Source: Haemonchus contortus (lineage: Eukaryota; Nematoda; Chromadorea; Rhabditida; Trichostrongylidae). From it: 64,000 nt of DNA. This document shows positions 21,439 through 34,348 of the stretch, one piece after another. Numbering within the stretch: position 1 is the first letter of the stretch; each line of letters opens with the position of its first letter. The position numbers and the translations under genes are program-made. The notes under the pieces were generated by a model, which did no database searches, was not told the origin of the DNA, and was given only the letters and a program-made list of their open reading frames with translations. The stretch lies in NCBI GenBank assembly GCA_000469685.2, contig LS997564.1, forward strand, positions 41,496,240-41,560,239. The letters run 5' to 3'.

Positions 21439-23823
21439 ATGAAGAAATAGTCCTTTTCGGGAACGCTCTGAAGGAGACCGATGTCGATCCCGACGGTGAT
21501 GACTTCATTCGTAAGTTTACTCGACGTTCTCTACGTTGATGCTTTTATACGAATGTGCTCCACCTGGATGATTTCAGATTGTGACCGATGTAATTGTTAC
21601 TATCGTGCTTCATGTAAGGAGCATCCCCTTTTCTGGGTGAAGGATCGTGAGCCGGTCAGTTGCCAAGGCCGTCGGTCGGCTTCCACTTCTCATCAATAGC
21701 TTATTCAATTAATCGAATAGCTCGTTTTTGTTTCAGAGTAAAAATTCGAAGCCGGAAGATCGGGCCCGTATGACTGCACCAGCTTTCATCAGTATAAAAA
21801 CCTCGTCAATACCTAATGCAGGATTAGGAGCGTTCGCTGAGGCTTGCATTCCGGTAAGTCGTTCCCATCCAGGGCGTTTTCTATCCTGCTGTTCCTGTTG
21901 CTGTTCTCTTTTCAAAGTATTTCTTAGTCTATTGCACCGTACTTTAGGTTGGTATGGTGTTCGGTCCATACCAAGGCATACTCATAGACGACGCTTCTGA
22001 AGCGGAGAAAGACGGATATTGTTGGGAGCTTCGGTAATAATTGTTGCTTTCGAAACTTTTTTTGTTCTACTTACTTCCTCATTATTTCATGCCGTTGCAA
22101 TGTTTTCCAGAAGTCACACTGGCCCACATTTTATCGATGGTAGTAATACGCAGTATTCAAATTGGATGCGGTATATCAATAGTTCCCGGCGTGAGTTCCA
22201 TTGTTGCTTGTGATGGGCTAAGAAGTTCTTTTTTTTTTAGACTATGTGGGTATGTGGTGAAAGTTGTGAAAGGGTTGTCAACAAAAGCACCATAAGCAGT
22301 AGAAAATCGACCTGAAGCGTTGAAACTGTTATTTTTAGAATCCATCCATCATTTTTTAGTTCATCTATGCTCAAGAACCTGTTTCTCTTTCTCAGACATG
22401 TTCCCAGATTCTAAAAAGGGAAAAAAAACATGGTTAACTTCGGCGTCTATGGCCATAAATTCACGAGGAAAGGAAATTTCTTTATCGTGAGGTTTTGTAC
22501 ATTCCATGGGTTACTTTTTCACCATAGAACACCTCTCATCCTTATGCGGCTTAGTGGGGAGTCAGGCATGTGCAAGTTGGGGAAGGTACCGAAAATTCCA
22601 TCAATGTCACCTTATATGCCTCTATAATGCTTCATAGTTTCTTCATTAACATTGTACTCATCAACATTTATGAAGATCCTGCATACCATCCCCAGACTTT
22701 TTCTTTATTTTCTTCTTCATTATCCTTCTCTAGACATAGAGACGGCAGTCTCAATGGCATGGAGAATATATAGCTGAGTGAACTGAAGGCCGTAACTGTC
22801 CCATTTGGTGTCGAACCTTCGAAGGTGGTTGAGAAGTAGCAAACAAAGTGGTCGCCACCGTTTGGCCTTCGTGTGCCCCATATATTGAACCCCAAATCGA
22901 ACTCTGCCAGAGTCAGCTTCTCGTCGCTGAATCGCTGTTTGACTGGTATTTCGTTCGTTAACTTTTCAACGAAGAGAGAGACGTTTTGAGAGTTGGATAA
23001 TAAGAAGCACAGGATGTCTTTGCTAGCCTTTTTGACATAACATAAACACTTTGGAGCAACCTAGTTCTGAAAGGGAGCGGAATTCATGGCAGATCCTGGA
23101 GAAAAATCGGAGGTTTTTTCAATTGTTGAAATAACTACCATTTCTAGAACTATTTTTTCAAGAAATGAAATTATGTATATATATTTGCAGACGACAAGGA
23201 ACAAAACCTGCTAGCGTTCCAGTATTGCGGTGGTGTATATTATCGAGTAATCCGACCAATAAAAATCAAGGACGAGCTCTTAGGTGGGAAGAATCGCTGC
23301 CTTCGTATTAGTCGTTTTCAATGATTCCTCTGTTACTTTGACCTTATTTTTTACACATATCCTTCCTAATTACGTTAGGAAATCTTCATGGACATATTTG
23401 CCATTTCATGTGATGAAGCCTTGGTGTTTCCAAATGATCATTGTAGTCATAATTGAAATTAGTAGGGGATTGGCTTAATATGGGAGATACTTATGGCTTG
23501 TTGGTATAATTTCTTATTTCTGGGTATTGCATAGCATTTTCTTCTAGCATTCGGTCATTTTACTTTCATTTTCCTATCTTCTCGTTGTTTTCCTGCTCAA
23601 CCGGTAATAATTCGGTGATCACTCAGACTTTTCGAAATAAAACTTTCTTTTTTTAGTTTCTTTTTTTCTATTTGAATATACAGTGTGTCACCACCACTAC
23701 TACCACTATTCTGTTTTAGTGTGGTACGGTAAGAAGTTCGGCAAAAGTCTCGGTGTTTTCACGACTTTGCGCTCGGTCAAGAAGCCAATCGCGGCCGCAA
23801 ACAAGAATCCGTTCATTCTATAA
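21439..23823 (+). CDS. set-17: PRDM9-type SET-domain methyltransferase (SET-17-like)
   Basis: Seven exons agree in phase: 21439-21510, 21578-21654, 21737-21853, 21948-22033, 22111-22190, 23191-23283, 23720-23823 (TAA). They give 208 residues after an incomplete first codon. The product has the PRDM7/9 zinc knuckle (HCDRCNCYYRASCKEHPLFW) followed by a PR/SET domain: SIKTSSIPNAGLGAFAEACI, VFGPYQGILI, FIDGSNTQYSNWMRYINSSR, EQNLLAFQYCGGVYYRVIRP and ELLVWYGKKFGKSLGV. These are the substrate and cofactor segments of the family; the Tyr-rich YYRVIRP and WYG are conserved. There is no C-terminal zinc-finger array; the protein ends 30 residues after WYG, as expected for nematode SET-17 rather than vertebrate PRDM9. 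By family it would methylate histone H3 lysine 4. AATAAA lies at 23959-23964. Upstream exons are missing; 13631-13705 is a candidate start. Confidence 0.88.
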
Positions 23824-24358
23824 CGCCGTGGTACGTTTAAGTAATTAAGTCGTGGTTCATGGTGGTGGTGACAGCACACTGATCTCGGAAGGTTTTTTTG
23901 TCGAAAATGGGAAATGGCTACACAGCTGAAGGATTACAGTAGTTGCTAGCGACAGTGAAATAAAGTTGAACATGATTTATAATTTTCATCACTTCAATAA
24001 AGCACAGTAAGTGAGATTAGAAGGACGCTCATTTGAGAGATTTATGGAAGCCTCAAGAATCATATCGTGCATAAAAGCTGGTTTTGACCCAGTTTGGGGA
24101 TTTCTATTGGCTTCTTATTGTTATCGTGTAAAAGTTCAGTCAATTGCTGTCAAGTTATTTTGTGATTTGGGGTGTAAGATGGGTTGAATATCGATGATAA
24201 TTAGCGTACAGTGTGCCACAACCTTTGGAATAATCAACGAATACCTTTGTATGTGTCTATTGGTTAGGTACATTATACCCACAGGTTAAAAAACTTAGTT
24301 AGTTCTTAAATGAAATGAGCGGTAAAAGGCGCCTAATCGATCGACACTTTTCTGTCAG

Positions 24359-24447
24359 TTGTTCGCAACTCGTGGAATTCAGCATCCCTTCAGTTGAGCC
24401 AACCAATTCATCCTCAACAAAGAACTGGATATGATGGAGCTTCATCA
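24359..24447 (+). CDS. Candidate isolated exon
   Basis: An 89-base stretch between an acceptor (TTCTGTCAG) and donor (GTAAGA) is open in one frame: VRNSWNSASLQLSQPIHPQQ and then RTGYDGASS. The polar, Gln-rich reading looks protein-like, but no neighbouring exon could be joined. It may be an alternative exon or chance. Confidence 0.2.
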
Positions 24448-25466
24448 GTAAGATGTGAAAAGTGGAAATTTAACGAAACAGTAATTACAGCGAATGTTTG
24501 AGGCGCTGCCACCCAACTTCATTTCATTTCGGTTTGGTCAAACGCTCATTCTGAAGCTTGAAGTTGTTTGTGTACGGAAAGCAATAGTTGTTTACCCTAT
24601 TGACGTACTCAAGCTTTCAAACTTATTTCTACATAAGTAACGAAGAATTCAGTCAAGATACCAAACTGAAACTTTACTGAGCATGTCATAATGTGCGAAA
24701 CCTGATGTCGTGGTGAAGCAATAAAACAGAAAAGGCCCGTAACAGTAGAAACTGGAGGATGGCTCGATTCAAATCCTATGAACTTAGATTTCACAAGTGT
24801 ACAGTAAGGGCAATAAATAGAATGATTACAACGTGAAAATGCAAGATGCGATCAGCGATTGGTTGAGTTCATGCAGACTCGGAACTCATTGATTTCGGCG
24901 GGCTAGTACATGGAGACGATTGCTGGCTCTGAAACGCCATTTTTATCACTTACATCTGTATCAGCATATATCATTATTTACTGATTGTCTGTACTCATGG
25001 TGAAAAAGGGGATGGTACAGTCAAAGAAATATATTCCAGTGAAAAGTGAACCGTGACTAGAAAATTTCATTTGATCAGAAAAAAAGGCTAAAGAGGTGCG
25101 TGGATGACTCGCATGATTTATTTGCTTGAGTGATTCGGAGGTATTAGGTAAAATGCTACAATGTACCTCTTCAGAAGCTCCCAAGCAACCCAAAATAGCA
25201 ATGAAAAACGTTCCATTTTCTTTTGGGAGTTGCATAGGTGGTGCTGGGTAATAGGCATTCGGTAAGCAGTAAAATTCATGCGTTTGGATTCATAACTACT
25301 TAACCCAGCCCCTTTTCACCGTTACAAAATACAGAGCCGTATAAAATGTCTACCAAGAAACATTGCATAATAATAATAGGGTATTTCCTCAGAGAATATT
25401 TCGCCCATACGTTCCAACTACTGAGAGACAAGAATGAAAGCGGAAATCTAAGCAGTGAGATCTTAC

Positions 25467-25826
25467 CTTGGCTTGTTTACGTTGTGCATCGAGGTGTCTC
25501 CTTTCCATTTTTGCTAGACAAGCCGTCATGATATCCTTTGAAGATGTGGCGCTTACCGGTACAACGTAAACTCGTGGTGGTCTCGAGGCGGTGGCCAGCT
25601 CTTTGGGTTTAAGGTAGTAACCGCGTTCTGAAAGGTAACAAGAGAAGGTAAAGACAACAAGAGACCATTTGCATGCAACTTGTAATTTACCAATGATTGA
25701 AAATCGCTCGTTGAGTGTTACATGTCGATTTGAATAATTTGAAGCACGTTCGGGAAGCTTCACGAAGTTTCTCTGAATAGCAGCTCGACCTTCGATCGGC
25801 TCGATAGTGTAATCAATTGCGGTCAT
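25467..25826 (-). CDS. Small LNERF-motif protein, possible mRNA-export adaptor
   Basis: Minus-strand exon 1 (25691-25826) starts with ATG eleven bases after an acceptor-like GAATCTTTCAG, a likely trans-splice site. It joins exon 2 (25467-25627) in phase across a 63-base intron with donor GTAAAT and acceptor CTTTCAG. Exon 2 ends at a donor GTAAGA; the 3' exon was not identified. The product reads MTAIDYTIEPIEGRAA, FVKLPERASNYSNR, then HVTLNERFSIIGERGYYLKP and a basic end (MERRHLDAQRKQAK). The motif T/S-LNERF is shared by the metazoan mRNA-export factors CHTOP (near its N-terminus) and UIF/FYTTD1 (near its C-terminus). A link to export is inference from one short motif. A chance match is possible. 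Confidence 0.5.
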
Positions 25827-27273
25827 GTTGTTTGGCGCTGAAAGATTCAATTTTGGACATACAAAAGAATTATTTTTGGCTCGAATTATTAGGAAAACGT
25901 GTTCCGAAACATTGTTAAAGAGACAAGAATGGAATGACCAAGGTGGAAGTAGGTATGTAAAGGAAGATGTTGGGAATAGTGGTATGGATCCGACGGGACT
26001 TTTGCTTAGAATGTTCGACAATAAGTCAGACTTCCGAAAAATTTATTGGAAATGTTGTAGCAAGAAATGAAAGGAAAAAAGGTTTGATTCATCAAATTTA
26101 ACTACGAACTGCTATAAATAGCATTTTGCTGTAATATTCATAGAACTACATTGAAAAGCTATTAAACCAAATTATCGAAGCGATTTCAGATATCAAATAT
26201 CAAGGAAGCCGTTCCGGAATACTCACAACTAGCGCTTATTTTGAAATTTTGTTTGTTTTTACCGGTTTTTATTTGTGTGATATTTTTATAGTTGTATACA
26301 AATTACGGTGCATTGCCTGTCTTTGAAAAACGTGGGTCTGAGACCATCTTCTTTTAAATTTCCATTTTATTCTGAAAAACTTTCATTCTCGTTTGCCAGT
26401 AGAGTGCTATTTGCTAAGTTGCCAACGTTTCATGTTTTATGTAATGTTTTACTAGCCGCGCAGTGAAATAAAAGTTTGACTTGAGATGTTACTTCGTAAA
26501 GTGTCAAACCGTGTGTGCTACGGGATGGATATTTTATATGGTAAACAAATGAGATGAAAATATAAATGCGAAACGTCCAAAGTTGCGGTAAAACCACAAC
26601 AACGTAAACAGGCAAACCAGGGCAGGCCGCATTTGAAATTTCCGCCCACCGATACTATTGGCGCCAATTCTTGATGATTCAAATCGTCGGTTGCCTCTAA
26701 AAGGTACCATAAATTCTTGTAGTTATAGAACTGAGTATACTATAATAGCATAGCTACTGATGCGGTCTTACTTCTATTTCTCAGCCTACAGCTTTGGGTG
26801 AGAGGGTGAAAACGTAGTTAGGGTAAAGAGATATCGCTCTTTTCCAACCCTGAGCGCAAACAAAGAGTGGTAGCCGATCTCGTGAGGAACTCATTGTGAA
26901 GCTTAATAACATTTCTTAGCCAAACAAAAACTATAGTCCTTTTCCCCAAGCTTCAGAAGGGAGGAAAGCGCTGGAGAGGAAGAGTCAATTGAATGTTTAA
27001 TTCTTATCCAACAATGATGCTCCACCCTCCCTAGGGCCTAGATAAAAACTATATTCCTTAAATTAACAACCTTCTCTAAATACAAGCAAGACAGCTACCC
27101 CTCCTCCCCTGCGCTTTGGCGCTCTGTGTTAGTAAAGAGTGGTGGCTCCTTTACCCCAACTACATTTTCACCCCTAGAGACAGTTTTGATCGAACATAGT
27201 ACGTTCAATTTCAGATTATTTCTGATATTCCAACGAATCCATTGGAGCTGTGTGCCTCTTCATTCGTTCAGGA

Positions 27274-30200
27274 ATGAGTTCAACACTTCGAGAAGTGCTT
27301 ACTAAGCATTTACCACCACCTGGGACGTGAGTTTCGATTCGAGATCGGGAAATATAACTCTCAGATGAGGGTAACTCATACGGCTACGCGCTTGTACAAA
27401 GCATGCATCTTTTTTTCTCCATTTTCAAAAGAGTTGCTGCGTTCATACTGTGCGTCATTCAATAAAAGATGACAAGCGGCTAGCGGCAATAGCAGGAGCC
27501 GATGGGCGCTGTTCCGAGGTGGACGACTGATGCTGCGATAACTGGATTTTCATGCGTTCAAGATGCATGTTTCGCTAGTTTTTTCCATGAACATAAGTTC
27601 TACATTAGCCGGAAATAATTAATCATGGAAGGATTTTTTTGAATACTTTCCAACTTTCATCGGCTTCGTATCGGTGGCCATCGAATATGCAGAGTTTCTT
27701 GGAGCTTTCTGTTGTTCTCCACCTTTTTCACGATTAGAAGATCCGGGTTGGCCTGCCTCCAATCTAAAATGGGCCAATTACCAAACTACGGAGTACGAAC
27801 ATGCAAGGGTCAAGGGCAAAAAAAGTATCGCCTTATTGCTTCAAAGTCAGCGAATTGTCTGTGTCTATGCTCAGTTGCTAGCGATACAAGCCTTGGAGAG
27901 AGTTCATCCGCTTCCAGAATCGTAAGAGCTCCATTCTTCAATGACAGCCGTCTGGCACACATCAACGCAATCTTTTTTGCGGAAGTTTAACGCTAGTTGC
28001 CCATTCATGTGTTACCATTCAAAACAATCGCTGCCTGTATTTCACAGGCATTCACGCATCCTCCCACAATCAGCTCGAATATTGCCGAGAACAATGTTTT
28101 TGCATCATTTACTTATCTATGAACCCTTTTGGTCTTGGTCTCTTTTTGATTCCTATCATTTTTCTCCTCTTCATAATTGTCTCTTCAAGAATTCAATTGT
28201 TCCACGATAGCTTCTGAATCATCTTAACAAGTTTTTAATATTGTTTTGGTTTCCGCTCGAATTTTTGCAAAGTTAAGAATTTTTACATCTTCCAGAAGGT
28301 GATGGTCATGATACCCTTCTGAAGGGCGCTTGCACAGGGTCATGGTTTTGTAATGTCTCCTAGAGGGCACTGAGACTGAAATTTCCGGTTTAGATGGCGA
28401 CGAACTGCAGTAAAATTGTTGAGATGTGGCAATAGGGCTTCGCCGTGTTTGTGTTTTTGGCATCCAAAAGCAAAAGTTTATTAGGGTTTAAGGTTCCAGC
28501 GCCAATGAGGTTATGTGAAGTTCACAATCTGTGGGGATTTACCTAAGAGCGTTGTTTCTTTTGGAATGGGACTGATCAGGGGAAAATTGCTTTAGGATTC
28601 TTTTTGTTACTGATTATCCTTGCCTGTATGAGTGATCTTTAAGGCAATATAGCCGTCTTTCCGTAGAAAGTCAGGAAATTGTTTATCACTTTTTTTGATT
28701 CAATATTCATAGGTTGCAAAAAAGGCGATTGCGACGTTTTCGGCCGTTTTTTTTTCTGCAATGTGATGAAGCACTCGGCAAACACTTGAATCAGGTCCAA
28801 GTCAAAGAATTTTCAGCACGAACTTGCACAGCGGTGGTAAGCGGACGCGTGATTCTACACCGCTGACGTGGGATAAATTTTTCGATGAGAACCGTACCGT
28901 CGATGTAGATGGTGACAGTTTCAATGTCTACCTCAAGGCAAGTTTGATATTCTCATTGGTTTTATTGGTTATTTGTATAATATTTACTCACTTTTTTCCC
29001 AAATGTCTGTGCCTTTTGTCGTAGTTCGCGAAAAGATTTGCCGTTTGCCGTTTCGACTTCACATGGAGACGAAATTTGAAAAGATCTTTATAAAATACGT
29101 AGTTGGAAGTAGGTTTGGATAAGAATGGCTGGGAACATCTTTGCACGCATGGAACACTGTGTTAAAAGTACACATTCAAAGAAGGTCCACGTTACTTTTT
29201 CATTGCCACGAGATCTTTTTAGGGCACGAGTGGGCCTGTATTTTACCTACTTCATGGCGGTGGATACTCTGGCCTAACATGGGCTTGCCTCGCGGTAAGT
29301 TCTAAAGTATTTTCATTATTTCTAAGCCTGCGACCCTTGCTATTCGAGTTATTATCCGACTAGTGGAGTTGATATTGATTGAAAGTGTTTTTGATATGTT
29401 TCAGCTTTAGATATTGTTTTTCCTTTTTATTAAATAAATGCGAGACTTTGAGGAAGATATCGACGTTTTAATGCTCGCTGTATAGGACGTTCCTTAACTT
29501 GATGAAGAAGTCCTTGTAGCAGAGGACTATGGGTGTTATTTAAGCATTAAAGCATATTAGAGCATTCTGAGGCCCTGCCATATCTTTTTTGTTTCTTTTC
29601 GCTTTTTAAGATGTCATAGATCTGTACTAGTTCTTATGCCTTCTGTGAAAGGCAATGTTCCAGAGGGAACTCAGTAGTCGTATCCAGTGCAGACTTCTGG
29701 TGCCAGATCTTCGCGGGCACGGTCACACACAAACTCGAGACGATAAAGATTTGTCAGTTGAGCGACAGACGAAGTGAGACTGAATTTGTTTGTTGGAAAT
29801 TATGTTGTATGTTGGAAATTGTGACATTTGTTAGACGAAAATTATTCTGTATCGAACCCAGAGGTTCACAAATTCATTATTTGCTTTTCTTTTAGGGTTT
29901 AGCACTCGATCTTTGAGGATATACTTAGTTATGCTTGTCACTCAGATTCCTACGAATCAATACTTCTTGTTTAGTTTTTCCTTTAATTTCAGAGACATTA
30001 TTGGAATCTATAACGCAGTGTTCCCAGCTGAGAACGAGGAAGATCCACCGCTCGTTTGTGTAGTTGGTCATAGGTATGTGGCATCAATTTTTCCTTTGCC
30101 AAGCTCATTCAATGTGACGTCTGGTCGCAGTCTATACTTTTGTTGCTGGCGGCAGTTGTGTGTGTGATCCTTTTGTATAGCTGTCGCTCAATCAGGCACT

Positions 30201-31434
30201 GACAACTACAGATGTTTGCTTTGTGATAGTTGTGAATTCGAATTTTTTCCGATTTCGATATTTCGCTTCGAATTACAGTATGGGTGGAGCGTTAGCCGTA
30301 CATGTCGTGGCCACAAATGAAATTCCAAACGTGGTCGCCTTGGTGGTTATAGACGTGGTGGAAGGTTCGGCGATGGATGCTCTGGGAGGGATGGTGAGTA
30401 TCATTAGACTCATTTTCTTGAGCTGTAAATCAATACATTTCGGTTCTATTCTTCTAATCCAACCGCAGTGAATCAGAATATTTGCTGATAAATGATGGTC
30501 ATGATTTCGGAGCTGGTTCCTTTTGCCCACTTTTTTAATCATCACTACCTTCTCATTTTTTTTGAGGTTGCTTTAGTTGAGTACCCACTCCCTGTGTACA
30601 GTTTAGATGAGCTCTTTGGGGTGCAACATTTCATTCACATAACTTGGCAGCTATGCGAGTAGTTGCTTGTTAATGAAAGCGGGTGTGAGATTTTTGTAAG
30701 GCGATAGACTCAAAAACTCGTGACGTGTTGCTGGGTCTGTTGTATAATGAGTTTATTGACACCGGTGCAAATGCTCGGCACTTGTCCCATTGAACCATGT
30801 TTACTGATTACCAACCAGATGAACAAGCCGAATGTCTTCGATCTTCAGTTAACCTTTCTTCGTGGGCGTCCAAACGTTTTCGAGTCTGAAGAGAAGGCTG
30901 TCGCCTGGTGCCTGCAATCAGGTGCGACTAGGAATCGGGAGGCTGCCAGGATTTCGATGCCATCACAGATCAAAAAGATGGAAGATGGCAAGGTCACAGG
31001 CTTCATTACAGCATAACCCAATCAAAACAAAATGTAGGGCATTTTCAGTATACGTGGCGTATAGATCTGACGGATACGGAACAGTTTTGGGTTGGTTGGT
31101 TCCAAGGTTTATCTGCAAAGTTTCTATCATGCAGCCCTCCAAAGCTACTGGTGCTTGCCGGTGTTGATCGGCTGGACAAGGATCTGACGGTCAGGCTTCG
31201 TGATATTCCGAGTTTTTTCCCTAAAACATGTTCCGTTTTCAGATAGCTCAAATGCAAGGCAAATTCCAAAATACGATTCTTCCTAAAGTTGGGCACGCGG
31301 TACATGAAGACAGCCCTGATCGATTAGCGGACGAACTGGCTCGATTTGCTCTACGGCATCGATTTGCTGAAGCCGTCCCTGGAGCACGACCCATTGCACC
31401 ACATCCCATGATGGGTATGGGAATGATGATATAG
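27274..31434 (+). CDS. pme-1: Protein phosphatase methylesterase 1 (PPME1)
   Basis: Nine exons agree in phase: 27274-27326, 28817-28937, 29223-29294, 29664-29773, 29993-30073, 30279-30393, 30849-30992, 31049-31189, 31243-31434 (TAG); 342 residues. ATG lies three bases after a TTCAG site, likely trans-spliced. This alpha/beta-hydrolase removes the methyl ester from the C-terminal Leu of the PP2A catalytic subunit. Seen: GPVFYLLHGGGYSGLTWA (oxyanion HGGG), DLRGHG, the nucleophile elbow GH-SMGGA (Ser split across exons 5 and 6), VVIDVVEGSAMDALGGM (catalytic Asp region), LRGRPNVF, TWRIDL, LVLAGVDRLDKDLT, and GHAVHEDSPD with the catalytic His. It ends in a Met-rich tail (PHPMMGMGMMI). Intron 2 has a GC donor (AAG|GCAAGT). 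The long acidic insert of human PPME1 before YTWRI is nearly absent (MEDGK only). Confidence 0.93.
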
Positions 31435-32083
31435 GTGCAGTGCCTACGCGCTTGTACTGTTGAATCCCATGTATTTTATCATTTTTGCCTGTTCTTAAGT
31501 TTATAGACGTTGTAGAGTATTTGACATAAATTCTAGGCCATTTCAGCCCGGCTGTCATGACATCATCATTTTCTGAGTTCTTTCGTTCAAATGTCATTTC
31601 ATTACTATTAAAGTTTTACCGCTCTCCAACACAGTTGTTTTGTGACGCTTCAAAACATCTGCAACAGTATAAGCTTAGAAAGTCTAGCAGGTTATGAGGA
31701 ATGGGAACCAACCATGGAAGTGGTCCCAGAAGCGGTAACGCTGATCGGTACGTTCCAACTTCTTTTCGCTTTATTCTCATTTTTATATTTAGAATTTCAG
31801 GATGAACTTGCACGATAGGAATGAGTTTGAGTCAAACATTCGAAATGAGGAGTCCGAGCTCCAAAACGAGTGCGCTTCCTTTCTCTCCTCTTCCACCACT
31901 TTAGCCGACTCGAGTGGTTGGATTGGTTGCAACTCAGGCAAGGCTTCAATTATACTGAATTAATTATCTCTGTGGTTTCACCGCTATCCATTGTTATGTG
32001 GCTGCAGCTGATTGTCTTACCTTAATTTCCTGGCAGTAATAGAAATACTGCTCAGGTGAGAGAGGCGATCTCTACAGAGGGCC
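31435..32083. other. Downstream region of PPME1
   Basis: No gene seen. A TATTAAAG at about 31607-31614 may serve as a variant polyadenylation signal; no AATAAA close by. Confidence 0.35.
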
Positions 32084-32706
32084 TTAACACGTTGACGACG
32101 AGCCAATTTTTTTCGGGTCTGTCCCGTGCGACAATACATTTACTTTTTTGGAAATTTGTTATTTCTCGAAAAAATGAGTGATCACAGTCAAAAACACTTG
32201 AAATCCGCAAACCTTCCAGCAGTATTCAAATTCTGCCCAAGATTTGCGGCTACTCGGGGTAATTTCAAATTTGGCGGTGATTAATTCGGATTAGGGGTAT
32301 ATAAATAGGATCTCTGAGAGTATTATTAAATAGGATCTCTGAGAGTATTATTATCCTTGCGACTATTTTTATCATCATGAGTGTCCTGGATATTGAAATG
32401 GAAGACTTCAACGGAAGTTTTGACCACTGGCTGATCGACAGCGACGATGACGCTGCAGGTGGTTTAGACGGCGACGATGTGGCTCCTGCGGTTGATTCTG
32501 TCTTGTATTTGTATTATTCGTCTTGGCATTAATTTAATAGAAGGCCGGTGCTATTTTGGACAATTATAAGCCTAAATTGAAAATCTGCACAAAAAACGGA
32601 ACGAGCACACACACTTTAATTGAAGAATGCATCGTCGCGCAGCATCGTCCCATAAGACAGACTGGCTGTCGCGCACCATTGCGCGACACTGTCGTCAACG
32701 TGTTAA
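32084..32706. mobile_element. piggyBac-type element, internally deleted
   Basis: TTAA-CACGTTGACGAC (32084-32099) and GTCGTCAACGTG-TTAA (32691-32706) form 12-bp perfect inverted repeats, each next to the TTAA target that marks piggyBac insertions. The 623-bp length is far too short for a full element. It retains a TATA-like TATATAAATA (about 32298-32307) and a 51-codon frame. A 25-base segment is duplicated in tandem (32303-32327, 32328-32352). Confidence 0.8.
32377..32532 (+). pseudogene. Probable piggyBac transposase N-terminal remnant
   Basis: Inside the 623-bp element, ATG opens 51 codons reading MSVLDIEMEDFNGSFDHWL then an acidic run (IDSDDDAAGGLDGDD) before TAA. Acidic Asp-rich N-termini are usual in piggyBac transposases, and the position ~75 bases after a TATA-like box fits a gene start. 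No catalytic domain remains. Assignment rests on position in the element. Confidence 0.45.
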
Positions 32707-34348
32707 GAACTTCAGATGCAGCCTTAGGTGTGTTTTGCATGAGCAGCTTACAACAAACTTGCCAGATATAGGCACATTAGAGCTACATCTCCGTTCATAG
32801 AATATTCCAGAGTATTACTACGTTATTTGCACTGAACGGTGTGGGTTGCGAAGGTTCTCATGTTACCCCGCTTGCTATGAGCCTGAAATCTGTTTTGATG
32901 CAACTTTTAATACTATATCGGTAGTCAATTGATAATAGTCAATCAAATAATAATAGACTAGTTGTCTGCCAACTGTTCCCTTTGTTCCAAAGTTGAAGGG
33001 CACCTACTCACTTTTAGTGAGACCAGTGGGCGCTGAGCGACATGCTTTTCACGTGAGCGGGTGCTTTCCACGCTCCGCCCATCAGGGAACTTTCGGTCCA
33101 GTACGGGCGATCTTGACTTCGGCCCTCACTTCTCAATTTCTCTTTCACCGTCCGTCTGTTGCCTCAGCACTGCATCCTTTGCTACATTTTTTCCAGATAT
33201 GGAAGTAGACACCGTGCTGCCATGGGCTCTTATAGGATCTTTTTTGAGCCAATGATTATTTCTTAGTTTATATTAATACTGGTTTTATTCCGTGGATAAT
33301 ACTGGTGAATTCCAGCACTTTAGTTCTATCCGCCATTTAGGGTGATGAGAAGTGAGCGGTTACTCTCCCACAGCTATCCATTTGCTTCACGTTTGTTTAC
33401 GCGTTTGTCCTTTGTCCTCACGATCAATAATGCTACTGGTCTTGCATCACAACTCCAATGCAAGTTCCCTGGGAATACTGAATAACTCCTAGTATACGAC
33501 AACAGGACTGAGCGTTTTTCATTTTTAATCATTTGGCATCACATTGTGATTGTAGATCGGTTACCGGTTTGGTTGTTTGTGTACTGCGGCTTCTTAACAC
33601 AGTTTCTAGCAAAATTAGGCTGCCTCCAACCTGTCGGCACAATAAGTACCTTAGCCAGATGGGAATTGCTTTGCCATTCAATCATAAGCAGCTCACATGG
33701 CGCTTGTTATCAGCGAGACAGTTTCGTCTCACCTTCACTTTTGCCACAAATCAGATTTCTTCCTTATTCCAATAGAATTTTCTGATTATGGCTATTAACT
33801 GGTACTGTTTACTTTCGGGACATTTTTAGTCGCTTGGCGCGTTGACTGCACTCTGTATGTTATCGTTTTCACAATACGAGCAGGTGTAGCGTCAGCTGAT
33901 TTTGTTAAGGCTATCGTCTCGTAGTACTACATGCCACCAGAAAGACGGTATTAACTTACGAACAGCTTTTTTGTGCTTTTCCAGTTACTCCCCGTTATAT
34001 TGATTGATCAGTTTTTGTCATATATTTGTTGCTTTTTGTTTTCAGAGGGCAAAGGTTGAACTAATATGAATTACCAGTGGTTTGGAGTAGTTCACCAGTG
34101 CATATTGCGGGCCTAGGGTTCATACACTTTTCAGTCATTCGCGTCAAGGAATCGTAAAAAGCAGCCTCAGTGGGGTTCTTTATCGTTTAGGCTGTTCATG
34201 ACTGTTTGATGTTTTCATTACATCAATATTATTGAGGGGAAAGTCTTTGCACCGAGGCACCAACAGCAACACAATGTTTGGGACGTTTGAATGAAATGCG
34301 TGAGTGGAGTGTGTACGGCTGGTATCATTTTATTGTTGTTCATCTCAC
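32707..34348. other. Stretch without a supported gene
   Basis: A pyrimidine-rich tract at about 33130-33197 ends in TTTTTTCCAG followed by ATG, but the frame closes after 18 codons without a usable donor. Nothing else supported. Confidence 0.4.

Noticed and set aside
28224..28463. Minus-strand 79-codon frame in PPME1 intron 1
   Set aside because: Composition looks partly coding, but no splice partners, start context or family; could be a repeat-derived remnant.
33198..33254. ATG right after TTTTTTCCAG, as in a trans-spliced gene start
   Set aside because: The frame closes after 18 codons with no usable donor.
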